Below the pieces are notes generated by a model that had not been told where the DNA came from, searched no databases, and saw only the letters and a list, made by a program, of their open reading frames with translations. The translations under genes and the position numbers were made by a program. This document shows, in pieces, positions 25,306 to 33,709 of a stretch of 64,000 nt of DNA. Position 1 is the first letter of the stretch. Each line of letters begins with the position of its first letter. This stretch comes from Methylovirgula sp. 4M-Z18 (lineage in GTDB: Bacteria; Pseudomonadota; Alphaproteobacteria; Rhizobiales; Beijerinckiaceae), in the NCBI RefSeq assembly GCF_037890675.1, contig NZ_CP149574.1, positions 744,001 to 808,000 on the forward strand, given 5' to 3'.

Positions 25306-26205
25306 TCATTCGGCGGCGATTCCGTCGATCCGCTCGATCTCGGAGCCGGAGAGATTGTCGAGGCTGGCTATGATGTGGGTGGCGAGCGCGTCCGCTAGGA
25401 CCGACGGGTCGTGGCGATTGCGCATCAGGCCGATCTTGACCGAAGGCAGGGCCGGAAAACCGTCGGAAGGGCCGAGAATCCGCATGCCCGGGCGCACGGC
25501 GCTTTCCGGCAGCACCGACACGGCAAGACCGGCAAGCACCGCCGCGCCGACTGCGTTCGAGTTCCAGCTCGAATAGAGCACGCGGAACGGCCGGCCAAGG
25601 CCTTCGAGGCCGAGGGCCGCCGCCTGGCGCCAATTGCAGGTCGGGCGGCCGACCGCCAGCGGCAGCGGCGTTGACTCGTGCACGGCGTGGCGGGCTGACG
25701 TCACCCATAGGAGCCGCTCGCGCCGGATGATCGCGGCACCGCCGAGCGCTTCCACATGGGTGATGATGGCAAGGTCGAGATCGCCGGTCGCGATCCGCTC
25801 CGCCAGCATCGGCGTCGGCTCGCAGATGACCGCGACTTCGACACGTGGATTCGAGGCGGAAAAGCGGGCGAGGATTTCCGGCAGGTAGCGGTCGGCATAA
25901 TCGTCCGGGAGACCGAGGCGCACCCGTCCGGCAAGGTCGGCTTCGGTGAAGCTCGCGAGCGCCTCCAAATTCAGCCGGACGATCCGCCGCGCGTAGTCCA
26001 GCAATCTCTCGCCGTCGTCGGTGAGCTTCGAGGAGCGCCCGTCCCGTTCGAAAATCGGCCGGCCGATCCGCTCTTCGAGCCGCTTCATCTGCATGGAAAT
26101 CGCCGACTGGGTCTTGTGCACGATTTCGGCGGCGCGGGTGAACGAGCCGGTGTCGGCGATGGCGATCAACGCCTTCAACTGATCCACATCCAACAGAACC
26201 GCCAT
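25306..26205 (-). CDS. LysR-type transcriptional regulator
   Basis: The 299-residue product starts at ATG 26205 behind AGGAGAG with a 5-base gap. Its first 65 residues are a winged helix-turn-helix: 'DVDQLKALIAIADTGSFTRAAE', then 'KTQSAISMQMKRLEE', 'IFERDGRSSKLTDDGERLL'. The rest is the periplasmic-binding-like effector domain ('DYADRYLPEILARF', 'LDLAIITH'). It is divergent from a DUF1127 gene with 182 bases between the two starts, the classical layout in which a LysR protein controls the divergent gene. The effector is unknown. Confidence 0.92.
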   Translation of the reverse strand: MAVLLDVDQLKALIAIADTGSFTRAAEIVHKTQSAISMQMKRLEERIGRPIFERDGRSSKLTDDGERLLDYARRIVRLNLEALASFTEADLAGRVRLGLPDDYADRYLPEILARFSASNPRVEVAVICEPTPMLAERIATGDLDLAIITHVEALGGAAIIRRERLLWVTSARHAVHESTPLPLAVGRPTCNWRQAAALGLEGLGRPFRVLYSSWNSNAVGAAVLAGLAVSVLPESAVRPGMRILGPSDGFPALPSVKIGLMRNRHDPSVLADALATHIIASLDNLSGSEIERIDGIAAE

Positions 26206-26236
26206 TTTCACTCTCCTGCGACCCAGATTGCGAGAG

Positions 26237-26271
26237 GATCGCATATCATCATTCATTTGAATAGATCGCAT
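26237..26271. promoter_or_regulatory. Candidate operator in the LysR-DUF1127 divergent region
   Basis: A perfect palindrome ATTCA-tt-TGAAT (26251-26262) is flanked by two direct copies of GATCGCAT (26237-26244 and 26264-26271), 27 bases apart. This symmetric arrangement, 32-70 bases upstream of the LysR start and about 120 bases upstream of the DUF1127 start, is a plausible LysR binding site. It does not show a strict T-N11-A box. Inference from symmetry and position. Confidence 0.45.
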
Positions 26272-26387
26272 GAAAAACATTCGTTGGAATTATGATCGGA
26301 GATGCGAGAAAACATGCTAGCAGCGCACGGTTGCGGTGCCGACAGACTTGCCCCTGCCGAATTTGGAGGAAGAAAAGGACGATTGCC

Positions 26388-26738
26388 ATGATGACTTCTA
26401 CGCTCAAGACCGACACCGCCAGCCTTTCCGGCATGACGCCGGTAGCGCGCCCGGCCACGAAGCGCAGCGTCTGGCAGAAAATCGTCGCCGCAGCGCGCGC
26501 GTGGCGCCACCGCCGCACGATCGCCAATCTTTATACGTTCGACGATACGATGTTGCGCGATATCGGATTGAATCGCGGCGATGTGGCGTCGGCTCTCTCC
26601 GAGCCCCTGTTCCGCGACGCCTCCGATGTTCTTGCCCGGCGCGCGTCCGAATCGCGGGCAGCCTACCGGGCACAAGCACGCGAAGCGCTTCAAGCCGCTG
26701 CCGCGCTGCGCCGCGGAGAATTGAACAACGTCGATTAA
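26388..26738 (+). CDS. DUF1127 family protein
   Basis: The 116-residue product contains one DUF1127 (YjiS-like) domain: 'RAWRHRRTIANLYTFDDTMLRDIGLNRGDVASAL', of which the W-R-x-R-R...L...D-x-M-L-x-D-I-G-L core is diagnostic. Short Arg-rich DUF1127 proteins have been linked to RNA turnover and phosphate/carbon regulation in alphaproteobacteria; this longer form, with an Ala/Arg-rich tail, has no assigned role. It starts at ATG 26388 (AAAGGA upstream) and ends before a strong terminator, so it is a single-gene unit. Control by the divergent LysR is likely by context. Confidence 0.85.
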   Translation: MMTSTLKTDTASLSGMTPVARPATKRSVWQKIVAAARAWRHRRTIANLYTFDDTMLRDIGLNRGDVASALSEPLFRDASDVLARRASESRAAYRAQAREALQAAAALRRGELNNVD

Positions 26739-26812
26739 TCGACGGCCAGCAATGGTTGGCCGTCTCTCGAGTTTAGCCGAGGCCCTATCCCCTTTGCGGC
26801 ACCGGCTCACTT

Positions 26813-26844
26813 GGCGGCCTCAGTCCCCCTGAGGCCGCCTTTTT
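26813..26844 (+). terminator. Rho-independent terminator after the DUF1127 gene
   Basis: GGCGGCCTCAG (26813-26823) pairs perfectly with CTGAGGCCGCC (26829-26839) around a tcccc loop, followed directly by TTTTT (26840-26844). It lies 75 bases after the DUF1127 stop codon. Confidence 0.92.
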
Positions 26845-26861
26845 CATATCATCAATTTTCT

Positions 26862-26984
26862 TAAAGCATTTTCCGTTCTTTCAGAATCGGAAAATTCTCT
26901 AAGTATTTGTTTTGTCGTATTTTCGCTGCGCGGACCGCTGGTTCTTAGTCGAAAAGTCGAACAACTTTTCTGGAAAATGCTTTA
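26862..26984. repeat. Palindromic repeat with 13-bp outer arms (TAAAGCATTTTCC / GGAAAATGCTTTA)
   Basis: TAAAGCATTTTCC at 26862-26874 is repeated as its perfect complement at 26972-26984. An inner stem of about 12 bp (ATTTTCCGTTCT near 26869 against AGAATCGGAAAAT near 26883, one bulge) overlaps the left arm, so two alternative folds compete. The region is AT-rich. The right arm includes the stop codon of the DUF937 gene, so the element has inserted exactly at, or supplies, that gene's end. Similar 'aaagcattttcc' elements are scattered in related genomes. Confidence 0.7.
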
Positions 26985-27698
26985 GCGCAGGAAATTGCCC
27001 ACGATATTGCCCAAGGCTCCCTGGAGGGCCTGTTGCTGGGACGGGGACATCTCGACGCCGTGGCTGGCGATGATCTGATTGAGCGTATCGAGACCGGCCT
27101 GGACGGTCGCACCTTGTGCGCCGCCGGCCGGCGCCTGTTGCTGGCCGCCGCCGAATAGGCCGCCAAGCAGCCCGCCGAGAATGCCGCCCAAACCGCCGCC
27201 GCTTTGCTGGCTTGCCGCGCCGTTCGCCAGAATCTGTCCCAGACCGCCCGATTGGGTGGCGGCATTGGCGAGCTGGCCGAGCACGCCGCCAAAGCCTTGA
27301 TTGGTCATGTGCGCGGACAGGCCGCCGACAACGGTCGATACCACAACCGGCAGCATCTGCTGCAGCACGTCTGGGCTGACCCCCGTCTCTTGCGAGACGT
27401 GCTGGATCACGTTGCCCAAGGCCGGCCCGAACATGCCATTGAGCAGGTCGCCGGAGGCGCCGGGCGCCGCGCCGGGATCGTTGTAGTTCGCCTGGCTGGT
27501 CGGATGGGTGATCGAGTTGAGCAAGTCGCCCAAGCCGCCCGTCGTCGAGGCCTGATTTTGCAGGCCCGCGCTGATGCTGGGCATCAGGGAGTTGAGAACC
27601 GATTGAGTCTGGTCGGACGAGAGGCCAAACTGCTGACCCAGAGCCGCCGCGCCATTGCCGCCCGCCGCCGATTGCACAATATCATTAAGATTAATCAT
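26982..27698 (-). CDS. DUF937 family protein
   Basis: The 238-residue product starts at ATG 27698 (GGAG seven bases upstream); an earlier in-frame start at 27740 adds a poor 14-residue leader. It is the DUF937 pattern: 'LNDIVQSAAGGNGAAALGQQFGLS', 'VLQQMLPVVVSTVVGGLSAHM' and a long Gly/Gln-rich low-complexity section (GGGLGGILGGLLGGLFGGG), ending 'LQGALGNIVGNFLR'. No signal peptide or membrane helix is evident. Function unknown; a bacterial homologue YidB is tied to cell-envelope stress only weakly. The stop codon lies in the palindromic repeat. Confidence 0.85.
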   Translation of the reverse strand: MINLNDIVQSAAGGNGAAALGQQFGLSSDQTQSVLNSLMPSISAGLQNQASTTGGLGDLLNSITHPTSQANYNDPGAAPGASGDLLNGMFGPALGNVIQHVSQETGVSPDVLQQMLPVVVSTVVGGLSAHMTNQGFGGVLGQLANAATQSGGLGQILANGAASQQSGGGLGGILGGLLGGLFGGGQQQAPAGGAQGATVQAGLDTLNQIIASHGVEMSPSQQQALQGALGNIVGNFLR

Positions 27699-27803
27699 AG
27701 GTTCGCTCCAATTTGCCGGGATCCCGACCCAAACCCGCAACCTACCCGCCTACGCGCCTTTGATCACGGCAATGCGACAGGTCGGCGCCGCAACTGGCCA
27801 AAT

Positions 27804-29171
27804 TTACACGGCTTGCTGTTTTGCCGCGAGCCGATCCACCACAAAATATGAGGTCAGAATGGAGAGGGTGCCAAAAATTGCGGCGCCTATCGCGATGCCA
27901 ATCTGACCGCCTTCCACGCCATAATAGGCCGTTCCGATCCAGACGAAAGGAATGGTGCCCAATGTGGCGCGGGTCCAGTTAAACACAGTCGACAGGACGG
28001 GAAAACCGAGATTGTTGAAACAGGCATTGGCAACGAACAGGCCGCTGACGAAAAACCAGGCCGAGACGCCCCAGGTGCAAAAGAATTCGACATAATGGGC
28101 AGTGAGGCCCTTAGCATAGAACACACCCGGGATCTGCTTGGCAAAAAGCGCGAGCAAGGCCCAGGTCAAGATCACATAGATGCCGCAGAGGAGTAGGCTG
28201 TCGGTCAAGGTCCGCTTGACCCGCTTGATCAGCTTGGCGCCGAGATTTTGCCCCAGGATCGAGCCGACCGCGCCGGACAGAGCGAAGACGACGCCGAAAG
28301 CGACCGGCACCAGGCGGTCGATGATTGCTGTCGCCGCGATCGCCTCTTCGCCGAAATGCGCCATCGTGCGGGTGATGAAAGCATTGGCGACCGGAGTCGC
28401 CAGATTGGTGAGGACGGCTGGCACGGCGATCGCCATGATGATTGGCCAGTCGGCGATGAGCGCGCGGAGGTTGGGGCGCGCCAACATGTTGTGGATGCGG
28501 ATCACCCCCCACGTTCCGATGCACACGAAGACGCAGCGCGAGATCACGGTGGCGATAGCCGCGCCGTAAACGCCGAAGCCGAAGACGAAAATGAAAAGCG
28601 GATCGGTGAAAACGGTCACGAGGCCGCCCGCGAGCGTCACATACATGGCACGCCGCGCATCGCCCACCGCCCGGAGCACGCCCGAAAGGCCCATGCCGAC
28701 GGCCATGATGACATTGGCCGGCAGCGTGATCGCGAGGAAATTCTTGGCAATGGCCAAGGTCTCATCGCGGGCGCCGAGCAACGTGAGGATGGGCTCGCGA
28801 AAGGGCAGGATGGCGACGACGACGAGGGTGGAGATCAGCACCATATGGGTGAGGCCAGAGGCCGCCAGGCGCCGTGCATCCGCGCGCCGCCCTGCGCCGA
28901 TGGTTTTGGCGCAGGTGGCGGTCACCGCAATGGTCAGGCCGATGCCGATCGAGGTCGTGAAGAACAACACCTGATAGGCAAAGCCCACACCGGCGATGAT
29001 CGTGTCGTGATGGTCGAGATGCGACAGATACCAGAGGGACAGAAGGTCGACCGCGAAAATCGCCATGAGGCCGATCGAGCCGGTCGCCGTCATGACGGCG
29101 ACGTGGCGGATGATCTTGCCTTCGGTGAAAACGGCATACGGTTGACGGCCAGGCGCGGCGGCGTCAGTCAT
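27804..29171 (-). CDS. MATE family efflux transporter
   Basis: The 455-residue protein has about twelve hydrophobic helices and the two-fold MATE layout: 'GSIGLMAIFAVDLLSLWYLS' in helix 1, 'GSGLS..LRAVGDARRAMY'-like connection near the first bundle's end (VGMGLSGVLRAVGDARR), and a second half starting around 'PAVLTNLATPVANAF'. MATE proteins expel cationic drugs or small metabolites using Na+ or H+. No regulator is adjacent. The substrate is not predictable from sequence. Confidence 0.92.
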   Translation of the reverse strand: MTDAAAPGRQPYAVFTEGKIIRHVAVMTATGSIGLMAIFAVDLLSLWYLSHLDHHDTIIAGVGFAYQVLFFTTSIGIGLTIAVTATCAKTIGAGRRADARRLAASGLTHMVLISTLVVVAILPFREPILTLLGARDETLAIAKNFLAITLPANVIMAVGMGLSGVLRAVGDARRAMYVTLAGGLVTVFTDPLFIFVFGFGVYGAAIATVISRCVFVCIGTWGVIRIHNMLARPNLRALIADWPIIMAIAVPAVLTNLATPVANAFITRTMAHFGEEAIAATAIIDRLVPVAFGVVFALSGAVGSILGQNLGAKLIKRVKRTLTDSLLLCGIYVILTWALLALFAKQIPGVFYAKGLTAHYVEFFCTWGVSAWFFVSGLFVANACFNNLGFPVLSTVFNWTRATLGTIPFVWIGTAYYGVEGGQIGIAIGAAIFGTLSILTSYFVVDRLAAKQQAV

Positions 29172-29248
29172 GATCGGTGAAATCCCTCATGCAGGCAGCA
29201 AGCTGATCTTTTGCAGGCCTTCACGGAACCCAAGAATAAGGCGGCGGT

Positions 29249-29857
29249 CTATAGCACGCCTTCCGCATGAAGTCGCTGCCATAAATGGGGGGCATCCATG
29301 AAAACATGGCCGTGCAGCCCTGCCTTTTCGGCGCCGGTAACGTTTTCGGCGTGATCGTCGATGAAAAGCGTGGTGGACGGCTCCGCATCGACGCGCCGCA
29401 GCGCCGCCAGAAAAGCCTCAGCCGCCGGCTTGCAGGCGCGGACATCCGCAGAAACGAGAATGTTGTCGCCGAACAGGACCGTCAGTTCCGGATAGATGGC
29501 GGCGAGATTCCGGCGGAACAGCAGGCTGTTATTGGAGAAGATGCCGATCCCGACCTCCTTTTTGGTCGCCCAGGCAAGCTCCAGCATCGGCGGCCAGGGC
29601 GTCAGCGCGGCGCGCCTTGCCTCGACCCAGTCGGTCTCGGCAATGTCCCGCCCCAAGCGGGCCGCGATACCGGCAAGCTGGTCGGCCGCACCGAATTGGC
29701 CAAGATCGGCCTCGTGGTCGAAGCCAGAATCATAGAGCGCGGCATTGACTTGGCTCAGGGTGCGGCCGGTTAAATCGCCTAGGCTCTGGCGAAAGCGCGG
29801 CTGATCGAAATGACCCAAAACGTCGTCGAGATCGAAAAGTACGAACCGAATGCGCAT
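29249..29857 (-). CDS. HAD-superfamily hydrolase (YihX-like phosphatase)
   Basis: The 202-residue product from ATG 29857 starts 'MRIRFVLFDLDDVLGHFD', giving the HAD nucleophile motif Asp9-x-Asp11. Motif II is 'GIFSNNS', motif III/IV 'CKPAAEAFLAAL' and 'TTLFIDDHAENVTGAEKAG'. These match YihX/epoxide-hydrolase-N-terminal-type HAD phosphatases acting on small sugar phosphates. The upstream start at 29914 would overlap the ispH promoter region and is less likely. It is divergent from ispH. Confidence 0.88.
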   Translation of the reverse strand: MRIRFVLFDLDDVLGHFDQPRFRQSLGDLTGRTLSQVNAALYDSGFDHEADLGQFGAADQLAGIAARLGRDIAETDWVEARRAALTPWPPMLELAWATKKEVGIGIFSNNSLLFRRNLAAIYPELTVLFGDNILVSADVRACKPAAEAFLAALRRVDAEPSTTLFIDDHAENVTGAEKAGLHGHVFMDAPHLWQRLHAEGVL

Positions 29858-29943
29858 AGCCGATCCTGGGTGTCCTAATGGGGCGCTTGACAGTCGCTTG
29901 CGGCAACCCCACAACCCAGTCGATTTTAATCCGGAACGACGAA

Positions 29944-30903
29944 ATGGCCAAACCTCCCTTGCGGATCCTGTTGTGCGCGCCGCGCGGCTTTTGCGCCGGC
30001 GTGATACGTGCGATCGATGCGGTGGAGAAAGCGCTGAGCCTGTACGGTCCGCCGGTCTATGTGCGGCACGAGATCGTGCACAACAAATATGTGGTCGAGT
30101 CGCTCCGCAAGAAAGGCGCAGTCTTCGTCGACGAACTGGAAGAGATTCCGCCGACCGATGCGCCGGTGATCTTCTCGGCGCATGGCGTGCCGAAATCGGT
30201 GCCCGCGGCCGCGGCGGTGCGGCGTTTCTTCGCTATCGACGCGACTTGCCCGCTCGTCACCAAAGTGCATCGCGAGGCGGAGCTGCACCATCGGCGCGGC
30301 CGGACTGTCGTGTTGGTCGGCCATGCCCGGCATCCGGAAGTCGTCGGCACGATGGGGCAATTGCCGGACGGCGCCGTCCTGCTGGTCGAAACTTTGGCCG
30401 ACGTCGAACGCCTGGCGCCCCGCGAGCCGGACAACCTTGCCTATGTGACGCAGACGACCCTGTCGGTTGACGATACGAAGGATTTGGTCGCAGCGCTCGC
30501 CGCCCGCTTCCCGACCATCGTCGGGCCACATAAGGAGGACATCTGCTACGCGACCACCAACCGTCAGGAGGCGGTGAAGCGGGTCGCGCCGGAGGTCGAT
30601 GCGATGATCGTCGTCGGCTCGCCCAATTCCTCCAATTCGCAGCGGCTCAAAGAGGTCGCCGAGCGAGCCGGATGCGCCATTTCACGGCTGATCCTGCGCG
30701 CCGAGGACATCGACTGGTCGCTGTTCCAGGGCTTGCAATCGCTCGGGATCACGGCGGGCGCCTCGGCGCCCGAAGTGCTGGTCGAGGAAATCATCGACGC
30801 CTTCGACGCCCATTACACGATCGAGGTCGAGACGGTTTCGACCGCCGACGAGAGCGTCTTCTTCCCGCTGCCGCGCGACCTCAGGGTGAGCGGCGCCGCG
30901 TAG
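29944..30903 (+). CDS. ispH: 4-hydroxy-3-methylbut-2-enyl diphosphate reductase
   Basis: IspH (LytB) reduces HMBPP to IPP and DMAPP in the last step of the non-mevalonate isoprenoid pathway, feeding ubiquinone and hopanoid synthesis. The 319-residue product has the three conserved iron-sulfur cysteines at Cys17 (Arg-Gly-Phe-Cys-Ala-Gly), Cys102 (Asp-Ala-Thr-Cys-Pro-Leu) and Cys201 (Glu-Asp-Ile-Cys-Tyr-Ala), plus '[13 protein letters not shown]', 'SAHGVPKSV' and '[17 protein letters not shown]'. The in-frame upstream ATG at 29878 is rejected in favour of 29944. thrB and rnhA follow, a conserved Rhizobiales order. Confidence 0.97.
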   Translation: MAKPPLRILLCAPRGFCAGVIRAIDAVEKALSLYGPPVYVRHEIVHNKYVVESLRKKGAVFVDELEEIPPTDAPVIFSAHGVPKSVPAAAAVRRFFAIDATCPLVTKVHREAELHHRRGRTVVLVGHARHPEVVGTMGQLPDGAVLLVETLADVERLAPREPDNLAYVTQTTLSVDDTKDLVAALAARFPTIVGPHKEDICYATTNRQEAVKRVAPEVDAMIVVGSPNSSNSQRLKEVAERAGCAISRLILRAEDIDWSLFQGLQSLGITAGASAPEVLVEEIIDAFDAHYTIEVETVSTADESVFFPLPRDLRVSGAA

Positions 30904-31008
30904 GCCGGTAGTGCGTCATATTGTGGTTGGCGCATCGATTTCATCGATTTGACGCCTTAGCGGCCTATCGCTAACACCGGGGCATCTTTCCTCAACCCGC
31001 GACGTGTC

Positions 31009-31974
31009 ATGGCCGTTTACACCGAAGTGCCCGAAAAGGAATTGGCTGCGTTTCTCGATCTCTACGATCTGGGCGCGGTCTTGTCGCTGAAAGGCATTGC
31101 CGAAGGGGTCGAGAACTCCAACTATCTGCTGCACACCGAGCGCGGCTCATTCATTCTGACGCTTTATGAAAAGCGCGTGAATGAGCAGGATCTGCCGTTC
31201 TTTCTGGGCCTGATGGAGCATCTCGCCGCGCGTGGCCTCAATTGCCCGCAGCCGGTGAAGAACAAGCAGGGCGTCGCGCTCGGGCGTCTGATGGATCGCC
31301 CCGCGGTGATCGTCACCTTTCTCGAAGGCCTGTGGATTCGCAATCCGGGCGTACATCATTGCCGGGCGGTCGGCGGCGCGCTCGCGCAATTGCATCTCGC
31401 GGGCGCGGACTTTCCCATCCGCCGCGCGAATGCCCTGTCGGTGCAAGGCTGGCTGCCGCTGTTCCACGCCGCCGAGGCCCGCGCCGACGAAGTGCTGCCG
31501 GGCCTCGCCGTGGCGCTGGCGGAGGAGCTTGCCTTCCTGCAGCAGGCGTGGCCGCAAAATTTGCCGGCGGGGGTCATTCATGCCGATCTCTTCAACGACA
31601 ATGTGTTTTTCTTGCGCGACAAGCTGTCCGGCCTGATCGATTTCTATTTCGCCTGCAACGACGCGCTCGCCTACGATCTCGCGATCTGCCTCAACGCCTG
31701 GTGTTTCGAGGCGGACGGCAGCTACAACATCACCAAAGGCCTGGCGATGCTCGACGGCTATGAGGCCGTGCGCAAGCTCGACGATGCCGAAGTCGCCGCC
31801 TTGCCGATTCTGGCCCGTGGCAGCGCGTTGCGCTTCACGCTGACCCGCCTTGTCGATTGGCTCAACGTGCCGCCCGGTGCCCTTGTAAAACCGAAGGATC
31901 CGATCGAATATATGCGCAAATTGCGTTTCCATCAGAAAGTGAAAAGCGCGCGCGAATACGGGTTGCTGCGATGA
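31009..31974 (+). CDS. thrB: Homoserine kinase (ThrB, kinase-fold type)
   Basis: ThrB phosphorylates homoserine for threonine synthesis. This 321-residue protein is of the aminoglycoside-phosphotransferase-like class used in alphaproteobacteria, not the GHMP class. It shows '[13 protein letters not shown]', 'TLYEKRV', '[13 protein letters not shown]' (catalytic Asp) and '[18 protein letters not shown]' (metal-binding Asp). No Shine-Dalgarno is obvious before the ATG. Its TGA overlaps the rnhA ATG. The partner enzyme, threonine synthase, is encoded 8 kb away at 40190-41614. Confidence 0.95.
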   Translation: MAVYTEVPEKELAAFLDLYDLGAVLSLKGIAEGVENSNYLLHTERGSFILTLYEKRVNEQDLPFFLGLMEHLAARGLNCPQPVKNKQGVALGRLMDRPAVIVTFLEGLWIRNPGVHHCRAVGGALAQLHLAGADFPIRRANALSVQGWLPLFHAAEARADEVLPGLAVALAEELAFLQQAWPQNLPAGVIHADLFNDNVFFLRDKLSGLIDFYFACNDALAYDLAICLNAWCFEADGSYNITKGLAMLDGYEAVRKLDDAEVAALPILARGSALRFTLTRLVDWLNVPPGALVKPKDPIEYMRKLRFHQKVKSAREYGLLR

Positions 31975-32417
31975 GCGGCGAGCGTAAACGCGTCGAGATT
32001 TGGACGGATGGCGGCTGTGCGCCCAATCCCGGCCCCGGCGGCTGGGGTGCGATTCTGCTCTGGGATGGGCACAAGCGCGAAATGCACGGGGGCGAAAAGG
32101 AGACGACGAACAACCGGATGGAATTGCTGGCGGCGATTTCGGCGCTCGAAGCATTGAAGCGCTCGTGCGACGTCGATCTGCACACCGATTCGCAATATGT
32201 GAAGAACGGGATCACGTCGTGGATGTTCAACTGGAAGCGCAAGGGCTGGCGCACCGCCGACAACAAACCGGTGAAGAATGTCGACCTGTGGCAACGCCTC
32301 GACGAAGCGGCGCAGCGGCATAGTGTCAAATGGCATTGGGTGAAGGGCCACGCCGGCACCGAGCTCAATGAGCGCGCCGACGAATTGGTACGGATCGGCA
32401 GGGAGCCGTATTTGTGA
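31971..32417 (+). CDS. rnhA: Ribonuclease HI
   Basis: RNase HI removes RNA from RNA-DNA hybrids such as Okazaki primers and R-loops. The 148-residue product has the catalytic quartet Asp13, Glu51, Asp73 and Asp137 with His127 in the flexible loop (WVKGHAGT), and the basic handle 'NWKRKGWR'. The start is the ATG of ATGA overlapping the thrB stop, so the genes are translationally coupled. Confidence 0.97.
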   Translation: MSGERKRVEIWTDGGCAPNPGPGGWGAILLWDGHKREMHGGEKETTNNRMELLAAISALEALKRSCDVDLHTDSQYVKNGITSWMFNWKRKGWRTADNKPVKNVDLWQRLDEAAQRHSVKWHWVKGHAGTELNERADELVRIGREPYL

Positions 32418-32431
32418 AGGGAGGGGGAAAA

Positions 32432-32884
32432 ATGAGGGGGATCAGTTTCACTTTGCTTGCGGTGTTCATGGCAAGCACCGCCTATGCGGCATCGACGCCG
32501 GTCTCGACGATCGAGGCGATCTACAAGAGCCATATCGGCAAGAACGCCAAGCCGATTTCGGGAACCGACGAGAAAATCTACTCCGCAAGGCGACGCAAGC
32601 AATTGCACAAAAGCTTGGCAGGCTGCGAAGAGATTTGCGCACCGGTGCAGGATTTCGATTATTTCGTCAACGGGCAGGACTACGAAATCAAGAACGTCGC
32701 AGTGAAGCAGGTCTCCGGCGACGAGAAGAACGCCATCGTCGTCGCGAATTTCCTCAATTTCGATAAGCCGGAGGAAGTGACCTACATGCTCGTGAACGAG
32801 AGCGGCAAGTGGCTGATCGACGATGTGAAGGATGTGACTGAAGGCGAAACATACGATCTCGACAAGCTGTTCAAGCGCGAGTGA
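32432..32884 (+). CDS. Secreted DUF3828-like protein
   Basis: The 150-residue product from ATG 32432 (strong GGAGGGGG stretch upstream) has a signal peptide ending Ala-Tyr-Ala-Ala. The mature part shows 'TIEAIYKSHIGK', 'DFDYFVNGQDYEIKNVAVKQ', 'VVANFLNF...EEVTYMLV' and 'GKWLIDDVKDV', consistent with the DUF3828/NTF2-like group of periplasmic proteins. Two cysteines (Cys-Glu-Glu-Ile-Cys) sit four apart in the middle. It follows rnhA by 14 bases and may be read with it. Function is unknown. Confidence 0.75.
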   Translation: MRGISFTLLAVFMASTAYAASTPVSTIEAIYKSHIGKNAKPISGTDEKIYSARRRKQLHKSLAGCEEICAPVQDFDYFVNGQDYEIKNVAVKQVSGDEKNAIVVANFLNFDKPEEVTYMLVNESGKWLIDDVKDVTEGETYDLDKLFKRE

Positions 32885-32923
32885 CGCCGATGGTCTTTAT
32901 CTCGGGCCATGTGACGCCAACGA

Positions 32924-33054
32924 CTGTCATCCCGGGCTTGACCCGGGATCCAGGGCCACACGTGAGCGCTTGCGAGAAAGGCCTGCGGCGCAGCGTCAAC
33001 GATGAATCGTTTGCTGCGCGGCTGCCGGATCCCGGGTCAAGCCGGGGATGACAG
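32924..33054. repeat. Inverted pair of a 'tcatcccgggcttgacccggga' dispersed repeat
   Basis: The 30-base block at 32924-32953 (ctgtcatcccgggc, then ttgacccgggatccag) is present in inverted form at 33025-33054 with one or two changes (gccggggatgacag). Each arm is itself partly palindromic (cccgggcttgacccggg). The 71-base centre holds no gene. This is one of the commonest dispersed repeats of alphaproteobacteria and lies between convergent genes, where it could end both transcripts. Confidence 0.8.
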
Positions 33055-33130
33055 CGAGGCCTTCTTGGAAGTTGTGACCTGCAGCCGAGCTTTCAGTCGT
33101 GCTGCAGGTCGTACATCAAGAGCTTAGCTC

Positions 33131-33619
33131 TTACAAATTCTTCAAAAGATTTTCCGCGCCCGAGGATTCCGCTTTCGACGGCACGTCTTCGACGAAGAGT
33201 TTCGTCACCACGCCATCGTCGACCAGCATCGAATAGCGGGCAGAGCGCAGGCCAAGGCCGCGTTCGGTCAGATCGACGGTGAGACCGAGCGCCTTGGCGA
33301 ACAGCGCGCTGCCGTCGGCAAGAAAATCGATCTTGCCGTCGCCCCCCGAAGATTTCGCCCAGGCATTCATGACAAAGACATCGTTCACGCCCGTCACCGC
33401 GACCGTATCGACGCCCTTGCCGGCGATGGCGGCGAGATTGTTGAGATAGCCCGGCAGGTGGTTGTTGCTGCAGGTCGGCGTGAAAGCGCCCGGCACGGCG
33501 AAGAGCACCACTTTCTTGCCGCGGAAAATTTCGTCCGTCGTGCGCGGCGCGGGGCCGTCGACCGTCATGACGGTAAAGGTCGCGTCGGGCAATTTGTCGC
33601 CAATCTGGATGGTCATCAT
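33131..33619 (-). CDS. Peroxiredoxin (Prx5 / hybrid type thiol peroxidase)
   Basis: The 162-residue product (161 if the second Met at 33616, better placed after GGAG, is used) has the peroxiredoxin active site 'VPGAFTPTCS' with peroxidatic Cys50, the 'KVVLFAVPGAF' strand, 'VNDVFVMNAWAK' and 'RYSMLVDDGVVTKLF'. It is the Prx5/atypical two-Cys or glutathione-dependent class that removes H2O2 and organic peroxides in the cytoplasm. No second conserved Cys is seen, so regeneration by glutathione or glutaredoxin is likely, which fits gshA in this window. Confidence 0.93.
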   Translation of the reverse strand: MMTIQIGDKLPDATFTVMTVDGPAPRTTDEIFRGKKVVLFAVPGAFTPTCSNNHLPGYLNNLAAIAGKGVDTVAVTGVNDVFVMNAWAKSSGGDGKIDFLADGSALFAKALGLTVDLTERGLGLRSARYSMLVDDGVVTKLFVEDVPSKAESSGAENLLKNL

Positions 33620-33709
33620 GTGCTCCGTAAAAGAGAGACGTTGTCGAACCGTTGCGGCCCGGCAATGTTGAGTGATCTAGGGTTGAATCGCCATAATCAA
33701 GGAGGGACC

